Positions 52,001-64,000 of a DNA stretch of 64,000 bases are shown here, piece by piece. Within the stretch, counting starts at the first letter, position 1. Every line of letters starts with the position of its first letter. Both the position numbers and the translations under genes were made by a program. The DNA comes from Lenisia limosa (Eukaryota > Breviatea): contig LPNZ01008880.1 of the NCBI GenBank assembly GCA_001655205.1, positions 1 to 64,000 of the forward strand, written 5' to 3'. Below the pieces are notes generated by a model. The model saw nothing but the letters and a program-made list of their open reading frames with translations. It searched no databases and was not told where the DNA came from.

Positions 52001-55000
52001 TTAAAACTTGATCAGTCCCAGCAAACCAGGAACGGGAAGGGGAGTCATCTGATTCCATGAAAGGAGTATGAAACATTAGCATAAACAACATAAGAAAAAC
52101 CCTGACCTGTTGAGCTATTCTATCGGGTCGGAAAGCAACCGGCCGTGTGGGGTAGGGCGCAGTAACCACGGGTGTAGGATTCTGAATCGGACGCGGAACT
52201 GGGGGTGACGAGTTAAATATTCGGGTCTGCGGCTGCGGCTTTGGGGACTCAACGGGCTGGAGGGAGACGGCCGGAGGAGTCACTGTTCTCTCCCGTTCCG
52301 GGGCGACTACTTCTAGTTTGGGTTGAGGCTGCGGCACCGGGGGCTTTGGCTCGGACTTGGCAACTTCAAATATGAGGAATGTAAAATTTATCCGACTGTG
52401 GACAGCTTCGACCAGATACCAATTTCATTTCTCATCTCTACGTCCCCCCCCCCNNNNNNNNNNNNNNNNNNNNNNNNNNNNNNNNNNNNNNNNNNNNNNN
52501 NNNNNNNNNNNNNNNNNNNNNNNNNNNNNNNNNNNNNNNNNNNNNAGGTATCGGAGAACGAAATTATCTGAAGAAGTAAGCGGCTTGGCAATTATGGAGT
52601 ATATCCTCTGCCCAAGCCTACTTTGCGGCACCTTCTGGTCGTGCCTCATGATGCGAATGGAGGCATGGTTGGGCTGCGGGTTCGATACTTTGGAAGTCAG
52701 GTACGTTCCAGGAACATCTGTGGGGGAGGTGAGGGAGCAAAATTCATGAAACAAACAAAACAAACAAAGCCCAGGCCAGTGGGAGGGGTAAAAACAACTT
52801 TTTGGGTAGATATTAGCCAGGGAAGAAAAAAAACCAAAGTAAAACGGGCACAATCAAGAGTGTGTGCCTACTTTGAAGGACTTCTTCCTTAGAGCCGAAG
52901 CCATAGTCCTTGGCCTTGCTGACTAGTGGTAGCAGGGTCGGTAGCTTGACTCCCTAAAGATATAATAAAACACGGCACGGGTATGGCATGTCAAAGATAA
53001 GAGGAAAACGTAGCCTACCTCAACGTATTTCTTATTAATTTCTTTTCGAACTTCAATTGTCAGTCTAAAGCCGTCAGAAAGCCACAAATAGGGCTTCCCT
53101 GGTCCGACCGGTAAAATATCGATAGTTATCGAGGATTTTCAGAGAAATTTAGTCTTTTTTGGGACCGTAAGCCAGCCACAAGTGATGAAACAGGGTTCCT
53201 ACCCCCATTATCAAATTAACAATTACTAGTGCCCACTTTATGAACTTGGTTTTCTGAGGGGTCGTGAGGGGCAGCCAGGGGTCATATAGCACTGGACCTG
53301 CAGACAACTCAGCCTCGGGCGGCCTGAACAGTGTGAAAAGAACAATAATCCTATTAAACAGCTGCTGTTGTCGAGAATGAAGAACATATTTTCAAGCCTA
53401 CTCAGCTAGTCCAAACAGTCTGTGCTTTGGGAGGAAGCCAGTGTCATTTTCAACCATCCACGGGATTGCTATGAGATCAAAAAGAGCTGAAGCACAGCGA
53501 AGAAACCCCAGGAGGAAGAGAAATGAAAAGGCTGATATTTGAAGGGGGGGNNNNNNNNNNNNNNNNNNNNNNNNNNNNNNNNNNNNNNNNNNNNNNNNNN
53601 NNNNNNNNNNNNNNNNNNNNNNNNNNNNNNNNNNNNNNNNNNNNNNNNNNNNNNNNNNNNNNNGTTGCTGCTGAAGCTGTACTTCTCACAGTCAAAAGGA
53701 CCCAATCGGTTCAAGATTAAACAAATTCCTTCAAGTGGCAGCGGCTACAGGATCAAATCAGAATTATGGAAGAGGAATAAAAGATAAAAACACCCACATG
53801 GTTGGAAAGCAAAGCAAATAATGAGACCAACACCATACAATGGGGACAAAACAACAAAAAAAGGAATGGGGGTATTTGTTGGTGTAGCCTCACCTCTCTG
53901 ATAGCACTCATTTGTTTGAGAAGTTCAATGGAGAAGTCACAGGCAATACGTTGCGACGTTTTATTGGGGATGCGTGAAGCATTTGGAACAGCAAATAGGG
54001 CTGGGAGGATAAATTTCTTCTCAAAAAGGCTTTTCTTGATACAAATAAAAATGAACATGTTATACATACAGTATCTAGGTTTTTCAGTCCATTCTTACGG
54101 TTAGACGTCAAGACCATTGGGGGTGTGGTTTGAAACATACAGTAGACGTCTTCACTCGGCATAAAACATATCTAAAGAGTCAGCACCTCAAAACAGCTTG
54201 TCCTCTTGTTTCTGTCATATCCTGTGGTTCCGGCTTGATACCGGATGGCCTGTCCCGGAAAACACAAAGAGAAACACTGCGAAAAGGAGGAGAATGACTT
54301 GACAAAAGCAACACCCAGCTCACAGAAGATGGATTTGATTTGGGGTGGCTAAAAATACCAGGAATTGTGAGCATCAGGTGTAAACATTCTTTTTTGCTCC
54401 ACTTTTGGTAGATGCTTTTCTGGGAAAGTAAAACAAGAAAGACAACAATAAAGAGTGAGAGTCAAATAAGCCCATCAACAAACCAGGGAATCCGGAATTT
54501 TGAACGTAGCATCGTTGATTGGGAACATTTGTGATGGCTTTTGGCTCTTCTTTCTCTGTATAATCAGGTTACAGCATTCAACCAGGCATCCAGTTTACTC
54601 CTTCCCGAGGGCCTACCTGCTTCATAACGGCATGCGCAATATTCGCTTGGGCAGATCTCAGGTGCCGCACTATGGTGTCTTGCTCCACAATCTGAGGGTC
54701 AGAAATGTTCTTTTCCGAAATTGTCCAAAAGGTGGGAGAGCGACACGCAAAATAGAAAAACATGGCCTTGTGCTCATATTCCTATCATAAATATACAAGT
54801 TCATCAGATAAAGGGGTCTTCACCCAACTAACAGGGCTGTTTTCTTCCTCTCCTCGACCTTCCGGAACAGCAAATAAGTGGTCAGCCACCCATGTTCGTC
54901 TAAGAAAGTTAAGACGGGAATATCAAACGAAACTCAAAGGGGGTAGTGATTTTTGAGATGCTGAGACACCAAATACACATTGGAGTCCCCAATACCCGTT

Positions 55001-56582
55001 TAATGTGGCCAAGCCCGCAACCCAAATGCCAGGGTGGATGACCATAGTGTTAAGTCGCGACCGTGTGTGGACATTGATCTTCACAAACTCCGTCCCTATA
55101 GATCATGAAGAAGCTGATTGATTTCGCTAAAATGTGTTTTGTGTTATCAGCATAATATTCAATGAGCAAGAACCAGTAGTAGTAATAGTGCCCCATGAGA
55201 GCCCTTCAAACCTCCGTCAGAGAACTCGACCTTGACCCTTGCCTCTCCCTTAGCTCCATCTGTGCTCACAATGTGCCCGAAAAATAGCATCTCATCTTCC
55301 CGTCTCGCCTGACCAATAAGAACAAGTCGTCACTCAGAAAAATAATTTGACAATACCATGGTGTTAGAAAGAGCCTTTAAAACAAAACAAAAACAAAATC
55401 TGTCTCATGAACCCCTTCTTCGCCAACATTGATAAATCTGTCTCATGAACCCCTTCTTCGCCAACATTGATAAATACTCTTGCAATGTCAATATTGAGTC
55501 CAGCAATGCAAATGTTTGGTACGCGCTTTAGCCACGAAGCACCCTGAAGGAGTCACAGATAAAACAACGTGAAACAAAAATATTCCGCAAAAGCCAGCTA
55601 AGACTTGACAGGAGCAATAGACATGGAATGCAACGAGATAGAGAAGCCGCATACTGGACTGTACTTCGGATAAGTCTTTCGGAAGTTGTTAACCAGTTTC
55701 ATAGCTCGGAGCCCTTGCCCGCCAGAATACAAACTTTCTTTCACAAAGGAAACAAAAATGGTCTGTGCAGGGTTCTGAATACATAATGGAAAGATAATGA
55801 CAGCTTCCAATGTTATTCCAAAGAATCCATGATTAATGAGAGGGGGGTTTTCCCACCAAAGAAGAAGAGGATTTTTTCGTGGTGAAGGGGCTGCTCTCGG
55901 GCCGGGTAAAGAAGTATTTGATGATGAAGTCCTCTCCCTCCTGCGGCTGCCGAGGGGCAACCCTTCACTGTAAGAAGGCTTGGAGGCTCCAAATAGGCTA
56001 ACAAAGGACACTCCCACCCCACTTTTCTGTTTTTTTCTCTGTTTCGACTTTAGCTTCTTCTTTGATGATATCCATATTCTAAAGGTTGGTAAAAACAGCA
56101 CATTATTCGGGAGGGAACAAGAGAAACAAAAGCAAAGTTCCAGCTTTACTTTGATGAGTGAAGGAGACTCTATGAAGGGAGCATCATTTCCACAGGCAGC
56201 CGCAATAATAGGCAAACTAGCAGCATTTGGGACAAACACCTGGTTCGAATGAAAGGAATACAGGAATATACCGACCCCAGCATAACTATATCATAACTCT
56301 CATCACTATTGCATTGTCCATTCTCAAATGATAATCCCATAAATCAGCTGACCTGGCTGTCGTTGATGATTTCGTCTTCTTCATCACTGGATATGTAGAG
56401 GTCTTCAACACTGTAGCCCAATGACAGCAGCTTCATGTTCTTCTCCGCAATTGAGGCTATGGATGTGAATATACCACCTTTCTCTCACCTATCATTTTCA
56501 ACAACAGTTTCTCAGAAACAGCTCCAACCGTCTGTCTACTTGGAATCAGACGCAGGGGGATCAGATCATTGTGACTATCTTC
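52001..56582 (-). CDS. Large multi-exon protein of unknown function, proline-rich C-terminus
   Basis: I do not recognise the family. From the 5' side, spliced exons give EDSHNDLIPLRLIPSRQTVG, VSEKLLLKMIASIAEKNMKL, an acidic EDLYISSDEEDEIINDSQ, then VFVPNAASLPIIAAACGNDA. Beta-rich segments follow: HHQILLYPAREQPLHHEKIL, NPAQTIFVSFVKESLYSGGQ, GASWLKRVPNICIAGLNIDI, EDEMLFFGHIVSTDGAKGEA and TEFVKINVHTRSRLNTMVIH. A second FAVPNASRIPNKTSQRIACD resembles the first VFVPNAASLPI block. The C-terminus is Pro-rich (PKLEVVAPERERTVTPPAVS) and ends PDRIAQQ, MTPLPVPGLLGLIKF and TAA. Two gaps (52454-52545, 53551-53663) interrupt it. Alternating beta segments and short charged loops suggest Ig-like or ASH-like modules, but this is only a guess. 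The start codon was not found, and the span may contain more than one gene. Confidence 0.5.
53081..53180. repeat. Short inverted-repeat (hairpin) element, copy B
   Basis: It shares aaatatcga, atcgag, aaattYagtcttttttg and a ggaccgtaagcc end with the element at 20042-20128. The flanks gccacaaatagggctt and agccagccacaagtg are related in inverted form. It lies in a probable intron of the unknown gene. Confidence 0.5.
55400..55475 (-). repeat. 38-bp tandem duplication
   Basis: Two identical adjacent 38-bp copies (55400-55437, 55438-55475) start ctgtctcatgaaccccttct. One copy encodes the FINVGEEGVHET exon end on the minus strand; the second shifts the frame, so it is probably intronic. Confidence 0.85.
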
Positions 56583-57046
56583 CTGAATCACATCTCACAC
56601 ATAAAATAAAAAATAAAAAACAATGACTTCCCGCGCGAAAGAGGCAAATGCAAAAAAAGGGAGAAGAAATGGAAGAAAAGTTCCCCGGTCCAAAGTCTTG
56701 GACTGGACCGACGGTTGGACCTTCCATGAAGGGCCCGGCTCGGGGAAGAAAACATTTCAGCCCGGTCGCGGTGAAGGATTAGTAACTCTTTTGGTACTCT
56801 TTTGAGATCACTCTATAGTTGCTCTACGGCTGTTGTGTAAAAATTAAACCCTTTTAACATTTCAAATGAGGCTCCAATGTTAATCAACTCACGACATTCC
56901 AGTGTTACTTTATAGTATCACTTCCAAGCCCTCTTAGCCGCCTCGGGGCAAACTTAATGGACCTAAATTAGTTAAAGATACCTAAAGAAGGTTAGTGTTT
57001 TGAATCCGACTCAGCGGACCCCCTAAGGGTCCACCTGTCAACACGT
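56583..57046. other. Divergent intergenic region before adenylate cyclase
   Basis: No firm coding. It likely contains the missing first exon of the minus-strand gene and the cyclase promoter. Open frames on both strands at 56.62-56.81 kb are GC-rich but unassigned. Confidence 0.4.
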
Positions 57047-60000
57047 ATGAGGCAGAACCTGAGCCTCAACCTCGATGGGATTAGGAAGAATGATCTTGAG
57101 GTCATTTCTGAGGGTACCACGCCGACACCTCTCTTTGAGAAGTCTACAAAGCCAAAAACAAAGTAGGAATTTCTCTGGTTGAATCCGTATTGCCTCTTTT
57201 CCGCGGAGTTTTTCCTGACTTTTTCAGGCCATCTGATGCTCTTCCTTCCTCAATGTCACTTTCTGGTGCAGCAGGCATATCGGTAGGTGGGAAACTATCA
57301 CACTGATACTTGGCATAAATATCACGAGGAAGATGTGGCGGATATGTCGTAGCTTATGTCGGGAATGGTGGATCCAAGGTAATCAAGCTTGAAATTCATG
57401 AATAATCACCTGTGGTACTCTGGAGTGTTTTATAAGGTGAGGAAGATAGCCCTGAGAAGAGTGTGTTGTTGCAAGATTGATTGGAGGCTCGGATTTGGTT
57501 GACCAATTGAATGTTTGTAGCAGGGTTATTCTTTCTTAGACAATGGTGTTGCTCTGTTAATGGTATTTTGTAAAATTATTAATCCATTTGTCAGTTTTAA
57601 AACTTATTTATGAGTGTCATTTAATGATTTCTAGTTGTTATTATTTATCCGTAGGTATTACTAACATTTTAAACGTGATGGAGATAACTTCGGCAAGATC
57701 AAATTTAATTGTTTCTCATACATAAAACCTCTCTCTGAAATCACTGGGTTCGTTCAAATATAGAGAAATTTACGCATGATCACAGTCCCGCCTGTTAGTC
57801 TTGTTTTTTTTTTATTATTTGCCATTGACTCCACCAGTCCCCTGAAGAAACCCTGTTTGAGGAATCGAAGTCATTCGGTCGACGTGTGTCCATCCTCCAC
57901 ATTGGGATGACTTTGGCTATGGTTGGGGAGGGGGGAATCACGATACACACACTTTGGCCTTTCTTGGGACTGACCCAATTTTTAGGTTGCATCTGATAGT
58001 ATGACCTTGAAAGAGGAATTTGGGGAAGTGACAGATCAAATTCTCCCATCTTCCATTCTTCGTGCTGGCCAGATCTTGGCAATGCTCATTCTCTGTGTCA
58101 TTTCCTTCTTCTCGAAGTTCCCTTCTTCATACTTTGTAAGCGGTTCCTTTATTTTAGCCGTTTTCTCACCATTAGACTTCGTCCAAGGTTCTTTGGAGCA
58201 TATACGTTGCTTTGGCTGCTGTTTGTCTTGCATTTGGTACGGCACTCAATTCTCCTGGCGGAATTCTTGGTTTTGTTTTGTTTGATTATTTGCTTGTCAT
58301 TTTTTGCGCAACTGAGGTAATAACTAATTTTCTTAGTTCCCAATAATTCATTTTGGTCGGACCAAGCAAGCGGAGTAGCGTGTTCAGTGTTTTCAGCCAT
58401 CTTCTCTTCCTCAGGGCTCCTGTATTCCCAAGCTGAGGTTTGCTTTTTTCCATGCTTCGTGAAGGTGTTCATTGAACATTTAATGCCACTTCATTACAAC
58501 TTCTTCTTCAATTATACTCTTGTAGTTCACAATGCGGGTGATGACTGTGGTGCTTGGACTGACGGGTTATGTGCTGGTCGTCTTCATGCCGTGGCAAGTC
58601 CCTCGTAGGGCACATGCTGATTGAATATGTCATTTGCGCGTTAATATTAACATTCCGCTGATATCCATACAATCGTTTCTGCTTTACACCTCCAGCTGGT
58701 GCCACATTCACCCTTGTGGTGGGAATGCATTTAATTGTCAACTGGGCACACGGACGCTGGTAATGGGGATATCCGTGGACTGATGCCGAAAGAGATGCGT
58801 TTTCCAAAGTCGTCCATCTTCTTGCCACTGACCGATCCAGGCTGGCGCGACAGAAGGAACGAATGGCGATAGCCTCGATCTATGAAAGAGGCCGTACTCT
58901 CATTGAACAGGAGAGAATTGACCTTTTTGTTGGGAGCGCTTTTCCAGAACATACCATTTTGGCCCTCAAGGATGTGAGTGCAGTTACTTCTTGCCGCGTC
59001 GTCGTACTTGTACCATGACTAATAACACCGCCAGGCTGGAGGTAACGTGTCGGCCGCCACTGAGTCGTACCATCAAGCTGCGATTCTCTTTGTCTACTTG
59101 GACGGTTTCGAGAACATTGCCAGAAACCAGGAGGCTAAAAATGTGGCGGGGGGCTGCTGTTTGTTTGCATTACTTTCTTCTCCCTTCCTTAACTATTTTG
59201 ACTCTCAAAAGGTAACTGAAGTTCTTGAAATGCTCTTTGGCAAGTTTGATGATGAGGTTGACCTTCATCCTGATGTTCTGAAGGTCCGAGGGAACTAATT
59301 GAATTCAGCCATGCTTAAGGTCTTCTCTCTGTGTTTTAAGTATATTTTTTGCATGCAGGATATATAATCTTGTAGATTGAGCACCTTGCAGATTGTTATG
59401 TCTGTGCAGTCGGCATCCCCCAGCCCACTTACCTCCCGGGTAAAAGGGCAATGCTGGCCGGATTGGCGCTAATCCGGCACGCCCCTTCCAGTTGGCCGTG
59501 TAAGGCTGGCGTTCACATTGGCCCCTGTGTTGCTGGTGGGGGGGGGGGTATTATGCTTCGCTGATATTCAGGCCATTGAAATGGTCGGGGAAATAGGTGT
59601 TGATGATTCATCAGAAATTCCATATTGATGCAAACACCGTGACCATTGCGTTGAATTTCCGTCTTCAAGTGACTATTCAGGAATTACTGGCTCCACAACC
59701 TTCCAATACTCCGTCCTGGGTAACGTAATGAACACAACGTCAAGAGTCGCCTCCCATTCGCCTCCAACCAAACTCGCCATTTCAAGGTTTGTTGCACCCA
59801 GCTCTTCCGTGTGTTCTTGCTTTCTGTCGTTTGACCATTTCAGCCAAGTTTTCAGCAGCCTTATTCACCCCAACCTTGACACCCCGTCTCTTCCCGCTCC
59901 CCCTGCTCTCCCCAAAGGTAGGGCTTGACTTGCTTGTACTTTTCAATACAATTGGCGCTATTTCTGCATGTTATATATGGTATATATATATTGTCAAAGC

Positions 60001-63000
60001 TCCGGACATCATTCAAAATCTCCGGACACATCAAAACTCCCGGACAGCTTGAATTTTCCCTATAAAAGTACTATAAACTTCATTTTCATGTTATTTTCGA
60101 AAGTAATTTCAGTCATAATCACAGGATTGAATGCGGTTTTTACATATTCTTGGCTCAAACCCAAATTAAGTCACTTGGCTACCCGTTTGCGGCCCTTAAA
60201 CTGCCACAAACAACCAAAACCGTTATAATCGGCCACATTCAAGGAATAAATGGCAACTATCCAGGAAAGTTTAAATTCACGGTTTTTTGACACTTGCTCA
60301 AAATTAAAAAAAAAAGTTGGGGAGCATTAAGAGGTCATTTTCTCTATATATTTGTATTAAACACTACCGTTGACCCATACAAGGGGTCAACTTCAAGCTG
60401 TCCGGGAGTTTTTATGTGTCCGGTGAATTTTGAATGCTGTCCGGAGCTTTGAGGACCCACATACTATTATATATATACCGATATTCTATATCGATATATA
60501 AATTTATAAATATGCATATTATATGATATATAATATGAGCTTTTTTCGCTTCATTGATTGGATTGTGTCATATTTGCAGATGGGCAGGCGGCCTTTGCAG
60601 CAGGCTTCAAACTTGAGCCAATCGACCCGGTGTGGCTGAAGGGGCTCGGATGGGCTCAGCTTCTCGTCGCGTCAGTTGACGAGAACGCAGGTACGGACCG
60701 GGTGTTTGTTTTGGCTTGTTCTNNNNNNNNNNNNNNNNNNNNNNNNNNNNNNNNNNNNNNNNNNNNNNNNNNNNNNNNNNNNNNNNNNNNNNNNNNNNNN
60801 NNNNNNNNNNNNNNNNNNNNNNNNNNNNNNNNNNNNNNNNNNNNNNNNNNNNNNNNACGCAACTATGAACCACAACCAGAGCTTTGCAAGCGAAATCACT
60901 GAAGGTATTGCCACAATATGACAGGCCCATTTCGGAATCCTCGTTTTCCCTCGATTAACAGAGCAGCGAGATCCGCTGTCGCCTTGGATATGATCAGTGT
61001 CCCCGGTACTCCGCATTCCGACCGACGGAGCTCAGGCTTTCACGACTACAATGCGAACCGCAGAGAGTCAACCTCTTCCGGCCGCCGCACTCACTGTAAG
61101 AACGGTCCTTTTTGATTTTGTTGCTGTAAAAACGGTCCTTTTCGTCTTGTGTTGCTGACTTTGAGCAAAGTAACCTTTCAGACTCAGCAGAAGTATCGCC
61201 CTCTCTCTCGGCTTCTCCCGCACCCGCCCTGAGCCCCGTCTCTAGTAAGCCTCCCTTCCCTGACGACTGACTTACCCCCAGACGCCTTCCTGCCACCGTC
61301 CCTTGCGAAGTACCGGCCACGCGCCCAGTCGAGTGGCGCTATGTCCGCTCAATCTGGTGGGCTACCTGCTCATTTGCAGCTTAAAAAGGCGCCCTTACGC
61401 TTCAGACATGTCGGCGTGCTCTTCCCTGTCGTCGGTGGCATCCTACAACTCTCAGATGCCGATTGGAACGCAGAAACCTAAGGTCATTTCTTCCGCCTGG
61501 TACAGCAGCGACTCTTTGGTGGGTATTGCCCCTCTTTATTATGGAGTTGTATGGAGTTGAAGGACTGATCCTTTTCGTACCGCGTGAAGCCCTATTGTTT
61601 TGCATTACCCTTTCAGGCCTCAGCAGTGATCAACAAGATCAAGCTTCACAGAGTGACACAGTCGTATCAGCTGTCACTTGATTCTACCTTACTGTAAGTG
61701 AGATTGATAGTGAAATGTTAGTCCATCTTGAACGACTCATTGAATAGAAACGTGACCAAATCCAAAGAAAAGAAATCGCAAAGCAATGTCAAGAAAGGAG
61801 GTTGGTGTGGAACCTGGAATTCTCGTGATTCTTTTTATCTTTTGCCGTTAGCTCATTACTTCACGCATTCTTTTTATCATTACTTCACGCATTCTTTGAC
61901 CGGCCAGGATCCTCCCTTCTCAGTCCGTGTTCCTCGCACCACGGCACAGAACATTCCTATCTGCAGTCGCCAAAGTCCAACGCCAGTCATCTGCGATCCA
62001 GATCCACCACCGGTGGGCCATGCCTTCGGACTGCAATAGTGAATATCCAAGCCGGGCATTGGAAGTTCTGACCTCCCCCAGGTATATCACAGGAGCCCGA
62101 TACTGAAAAGGAGGTGCTGACCCTGGAGGAGGGATTTATGGCAGAGTCTGGAATCGCAGGAGTGAAGTATGTTTCAAGTTCTTCCTCATTTTGAGTTGTC
62201 AAGTGTTGTGACTTTTCAGGCTTCTCCAACGGGTATCTCTGTCCATTGCTATCTGCGCCTTTTTATATGCTCTTTTTAGCTTTAGCATAGGAGGGTAGGC
62301 ATTAAGCTGATTGTTTCAAGTGTCAACTTATCTTTCCAGACATAGAGCGTGGACAGGACTAGTTATGATGGCAAACTCGTTGTGGATGTGTTACATCTAC
62401 TTGGCCATCCGCTTTGCAACCAAGTGGATGCTGAAGCACTACCATCTCAGTTGGCGGGCCTCAAGTAGTCGACATCTAATATGACCTGATCAGGCCCCTC
62501 AGCCTTCATCGCGTTTATTCACCGTTCAGACATCTTCCTGACAAACCTCTGGTTTCTTATTTGGAACCTGAGTCTGACATACTACGGCATTCGCTTCACT
62601 GGATATGTTGGCGGATGAGCCCTTGCATTGTTTTTGTTTTGATCCAATCTCTTGACTCACACTCTAGGATGGTTCATACAATCTGATTGTTGTCATAACC
62701 GGTTAGTCTCCAAGGTTTTTGTTTCTAAAAAGCGATCAAAGTCCTCACGGGACCAATATGACTATGAATCTGGCGCATACCCTTTTAACACCGCAGGGGC
62801 GAACGTTTTAATGTCAGCTGCACGAACGCCAGTGTACCGAATAGCCAGCATGTACTTCATGTACTGGTGGATTAGTCTGTTCTACACGTACCATTTCGAC
62901 ATGCCAATCAGCATTACTTGTGGGCTAGTAACACTCTTTCAAGCGCTTCCCGCCAACAATCTTGTATAACCCTTGTAGTGAAACGACAAGGCATCCTTGG

Positions 63001-64000
63001 CATTTCATTTCTGGCATCTACGATGTCAGCCTACTCATTAGAAAAGCGGCTACGCATTAGATACCTCACGCAGGCACAGGTATGCGACTTTCCCTTCCAG
63101 GCTTGTTGATACCAACCTCTCACAATGCAGCTTATTTTGGACTTCACTGCGTCGCAATCTCTTCTCAACTCCATGCTCCCGACTCACGTGGTGAGTAAGC
63201 TGCTTGGCCATGCGGATAATGAAGAGTCCACCACCTCGAGATCCACGAACGAGAGCTCCAATGGAGTCACAATGACTGGACGTTTCAGTGGGTGTTGAGA
63301 TGCTAAATGTTCTATCGTGTTCTTGATTTCCATTCTCAGTTGTGGATCTTTCCAACAGCAACATTGACGATCCAGCCTCGCTGCACACTCAACACACCAC
63401 CATCCGAACCGGCAGTGTGAGTGCTATGCAGACCGAGCGGAAGCTGTCCGTTTTGGACAACAACAGAGTCAGTCTTGCTGCTATCATGAGCCAACTCAAG
63501 GTTAGCTCCAGAGGGGATTTGATGAGATGTTGCGCCCATTTCTGCGACCTTGACAGGATAGATCGGTAGTGACGAGTCATCTGTACGTACGGAAGTGGTT
63601 GACTCCTTGAAGGACGTTTCCGTGTTCCAAGTTAGTTCCCATCAATTTATAACAGCAAACAGTCTACGGATAACACGTGGTAATGACTCTGTAGACCGAC
63701 CTTGTGGGCTTCACCAACACTGTGTCAAAAGAAACCCCACAAAGAACATTGATGCTCGTCAATTCTGTTTTCACTCTTCTTGATAAGTGAGCAGGTTCTC
63801 CACCATCCGTTGACGTTATCATCCTTTAGGCGTCTGGCGAAGTACCCGTCGTTGTTCAAATGGGGCACCATTGGGGACTGTTTTGTCTGCATCGGCGGCC
63901 TCCCCGGCTTCCAAGGCAAACATGAGGAGGACATCCTGAACTTTGCAATGCGGGTCACTGAGGTTGCCGGGGTATTATGGCTAACTGCTATGGAGCTATT
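57047..64000 (+). CDS. Transmembrane adenylate cyclase with two class III cyclase domains, 3' partial
   Basis: It makes cAMP from ATP at a membrane, with the M1-C1-M2-C2 plan of metazoan transmembrane cyclases. The start gives MRQNLSLNLDGIRKNDLEV. First membrane block: ILRAGQILAMLILCVISFFS, SKVLWSIYVALAAVCLAFGT, MTVVLGLTGYVLVVFMPW and ATFTLVVGMHLIVNWAHGRW. C1 (about 58.8-59.8 kb): AAILFVYLDGFENIA, VLKIEHLADCYVCAVGIP, CKAGVHIGPCVAG and YSVLGNVMNTTSRVAS. A disordered Ser/Pro linker (60.6-62.1 kb) follows. Second membrane block: LQRVSLSIAICAFLYALFSF, AWTGLVMMANSLWMCYIYLA, NLWFLIWNLSLTYYGIRF, VYRIASMYFMYWWISLFYTY. C2 begins RKLSVLDNNRVSLAAIMSQL, then VFQTDLVGFTNTVS and FKWGTIGDCFVCIGGLPGF, and runs off the window. 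C1 has Tyr where the first metal Asp is expected; C2 has both Asp. Gap 60723-60856 is in the linker. That both halves are one gene is inferred from order and strand. Confidence 0.88.
59995..60451. mobile_element. MITE-like element with about 58-bp inverted ends in a cyclase intron
   Basis: The left end starts caaagctccggaca, then cattcaaaat and cccggacagcttgaa. The right end is its imperfect reverse complement and finishes tgtccggagctttg. The inside (about 340 bp) has no long frame. No clear target duplication was seen. It sits between the last C1 exon and the linker exons, next to an AT-palindromic tract. Confidence 0.75.
60465..60540. repeat. AT-rich palindromic tract beside the MITE
   Basis: Runs of tatatatata, tatatcgatatata and atatgatatataatatga resemble the tracts in the kinase gene and in fumarase. 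Confidence 0.55.

Noticed and set aside
56623-56805. Lys/Arg-rich plus-strand frame of 60 codons
   Set aside because: Too short, no recognisable features, and antisense to a similarly open minus-strand frame; it may be promoter or 5' exon DNA.

Overview
The window is intron-rich eukaryotic nuclear DNA, most likely from a free-living or commensal flagellated protist with an anaerobic lifestyle. The eukaryotic assignment rests on many short GT-AG introns (about 33-50 nt where I resolved them), no operons, and eukaryote-type genes: SMG1-like PIKK, katanin p80, CCDC22, PI synthase and a two-domain adenylate cyclase. Katanin p80 and CCDC22 fit a microtubule-rich flagellate. The anaerobic inference rests on HydF, the GTPase/Fe-S maturase of [FeFe]-hydrogenase, which carries an organelle-type presequence (a hydrogenosome or related organelle), together with an oxygen-sensitive class I fumarase. 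I cannot name the species. TAA, TAG and TGA all end genes here, so the code looks standard apart from one TGA read as selenocysteine.

Layout. 1-2.8 kb: 3' part of an unknown helical/coiled-coil protein (+). 2.9-4.0 kb: phosphatidylinositol synthase (-). 4.3-18.5 kb: giant SMG1-like kinase (+). 19.5-20.3 kb: coiled-coil protein (+). 20.5-23.0 kb: a Ser/Pro-rich hypothetical gene and a cysteine-rich type I membrane protein (both -). 23.5-32.5 kb: three Tc1/mariner pieces, weak hypothetical genes and katanin p80 (+), whose 3' end is lost at a scaffold join. 32.6-35.6 kb: class I fumarase (-). 37.1-40.65 kb: a DUF4395 membrane domain fused to a selenocysteine thioredoxin reductase (+), with a SECIS-like stem-loop behind it. 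42.25-45.4 kb: HydF (+). 45.7-46.7 kb: MLF-like protein (-). 47.05-51.2 kb: CCDC22 (+). 51.2-56.6 kb: a small hypothetical gene and a large unknown gene (-). 57.0 kb to the window end: transmembrane adenylate cyclase (+), 3' truncated.

How the genes relate. There is no evident pathway cluster; neighbours are mostly convergent or divergent single genes. HydF, fumarase and TrxR share a theme of anaerobic Fe-S and redox metabolism, which may be coincidence. The most novel item is the DUF4395::TrxR(Sec) fusion, which would place thioredoxin reduction on a membrane. Next are the adenylate cyclase, whose first catalytic domain has lost a metal Asp, and several small non-autonomous elements in introns, one with a clear 8-bp target duplication.

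Seventeen N-gaps interrupt the window, many abutting poly-C or poly-G tracts. Exon structures were read by eye, so splice boundaries outside those quoted are approximate.
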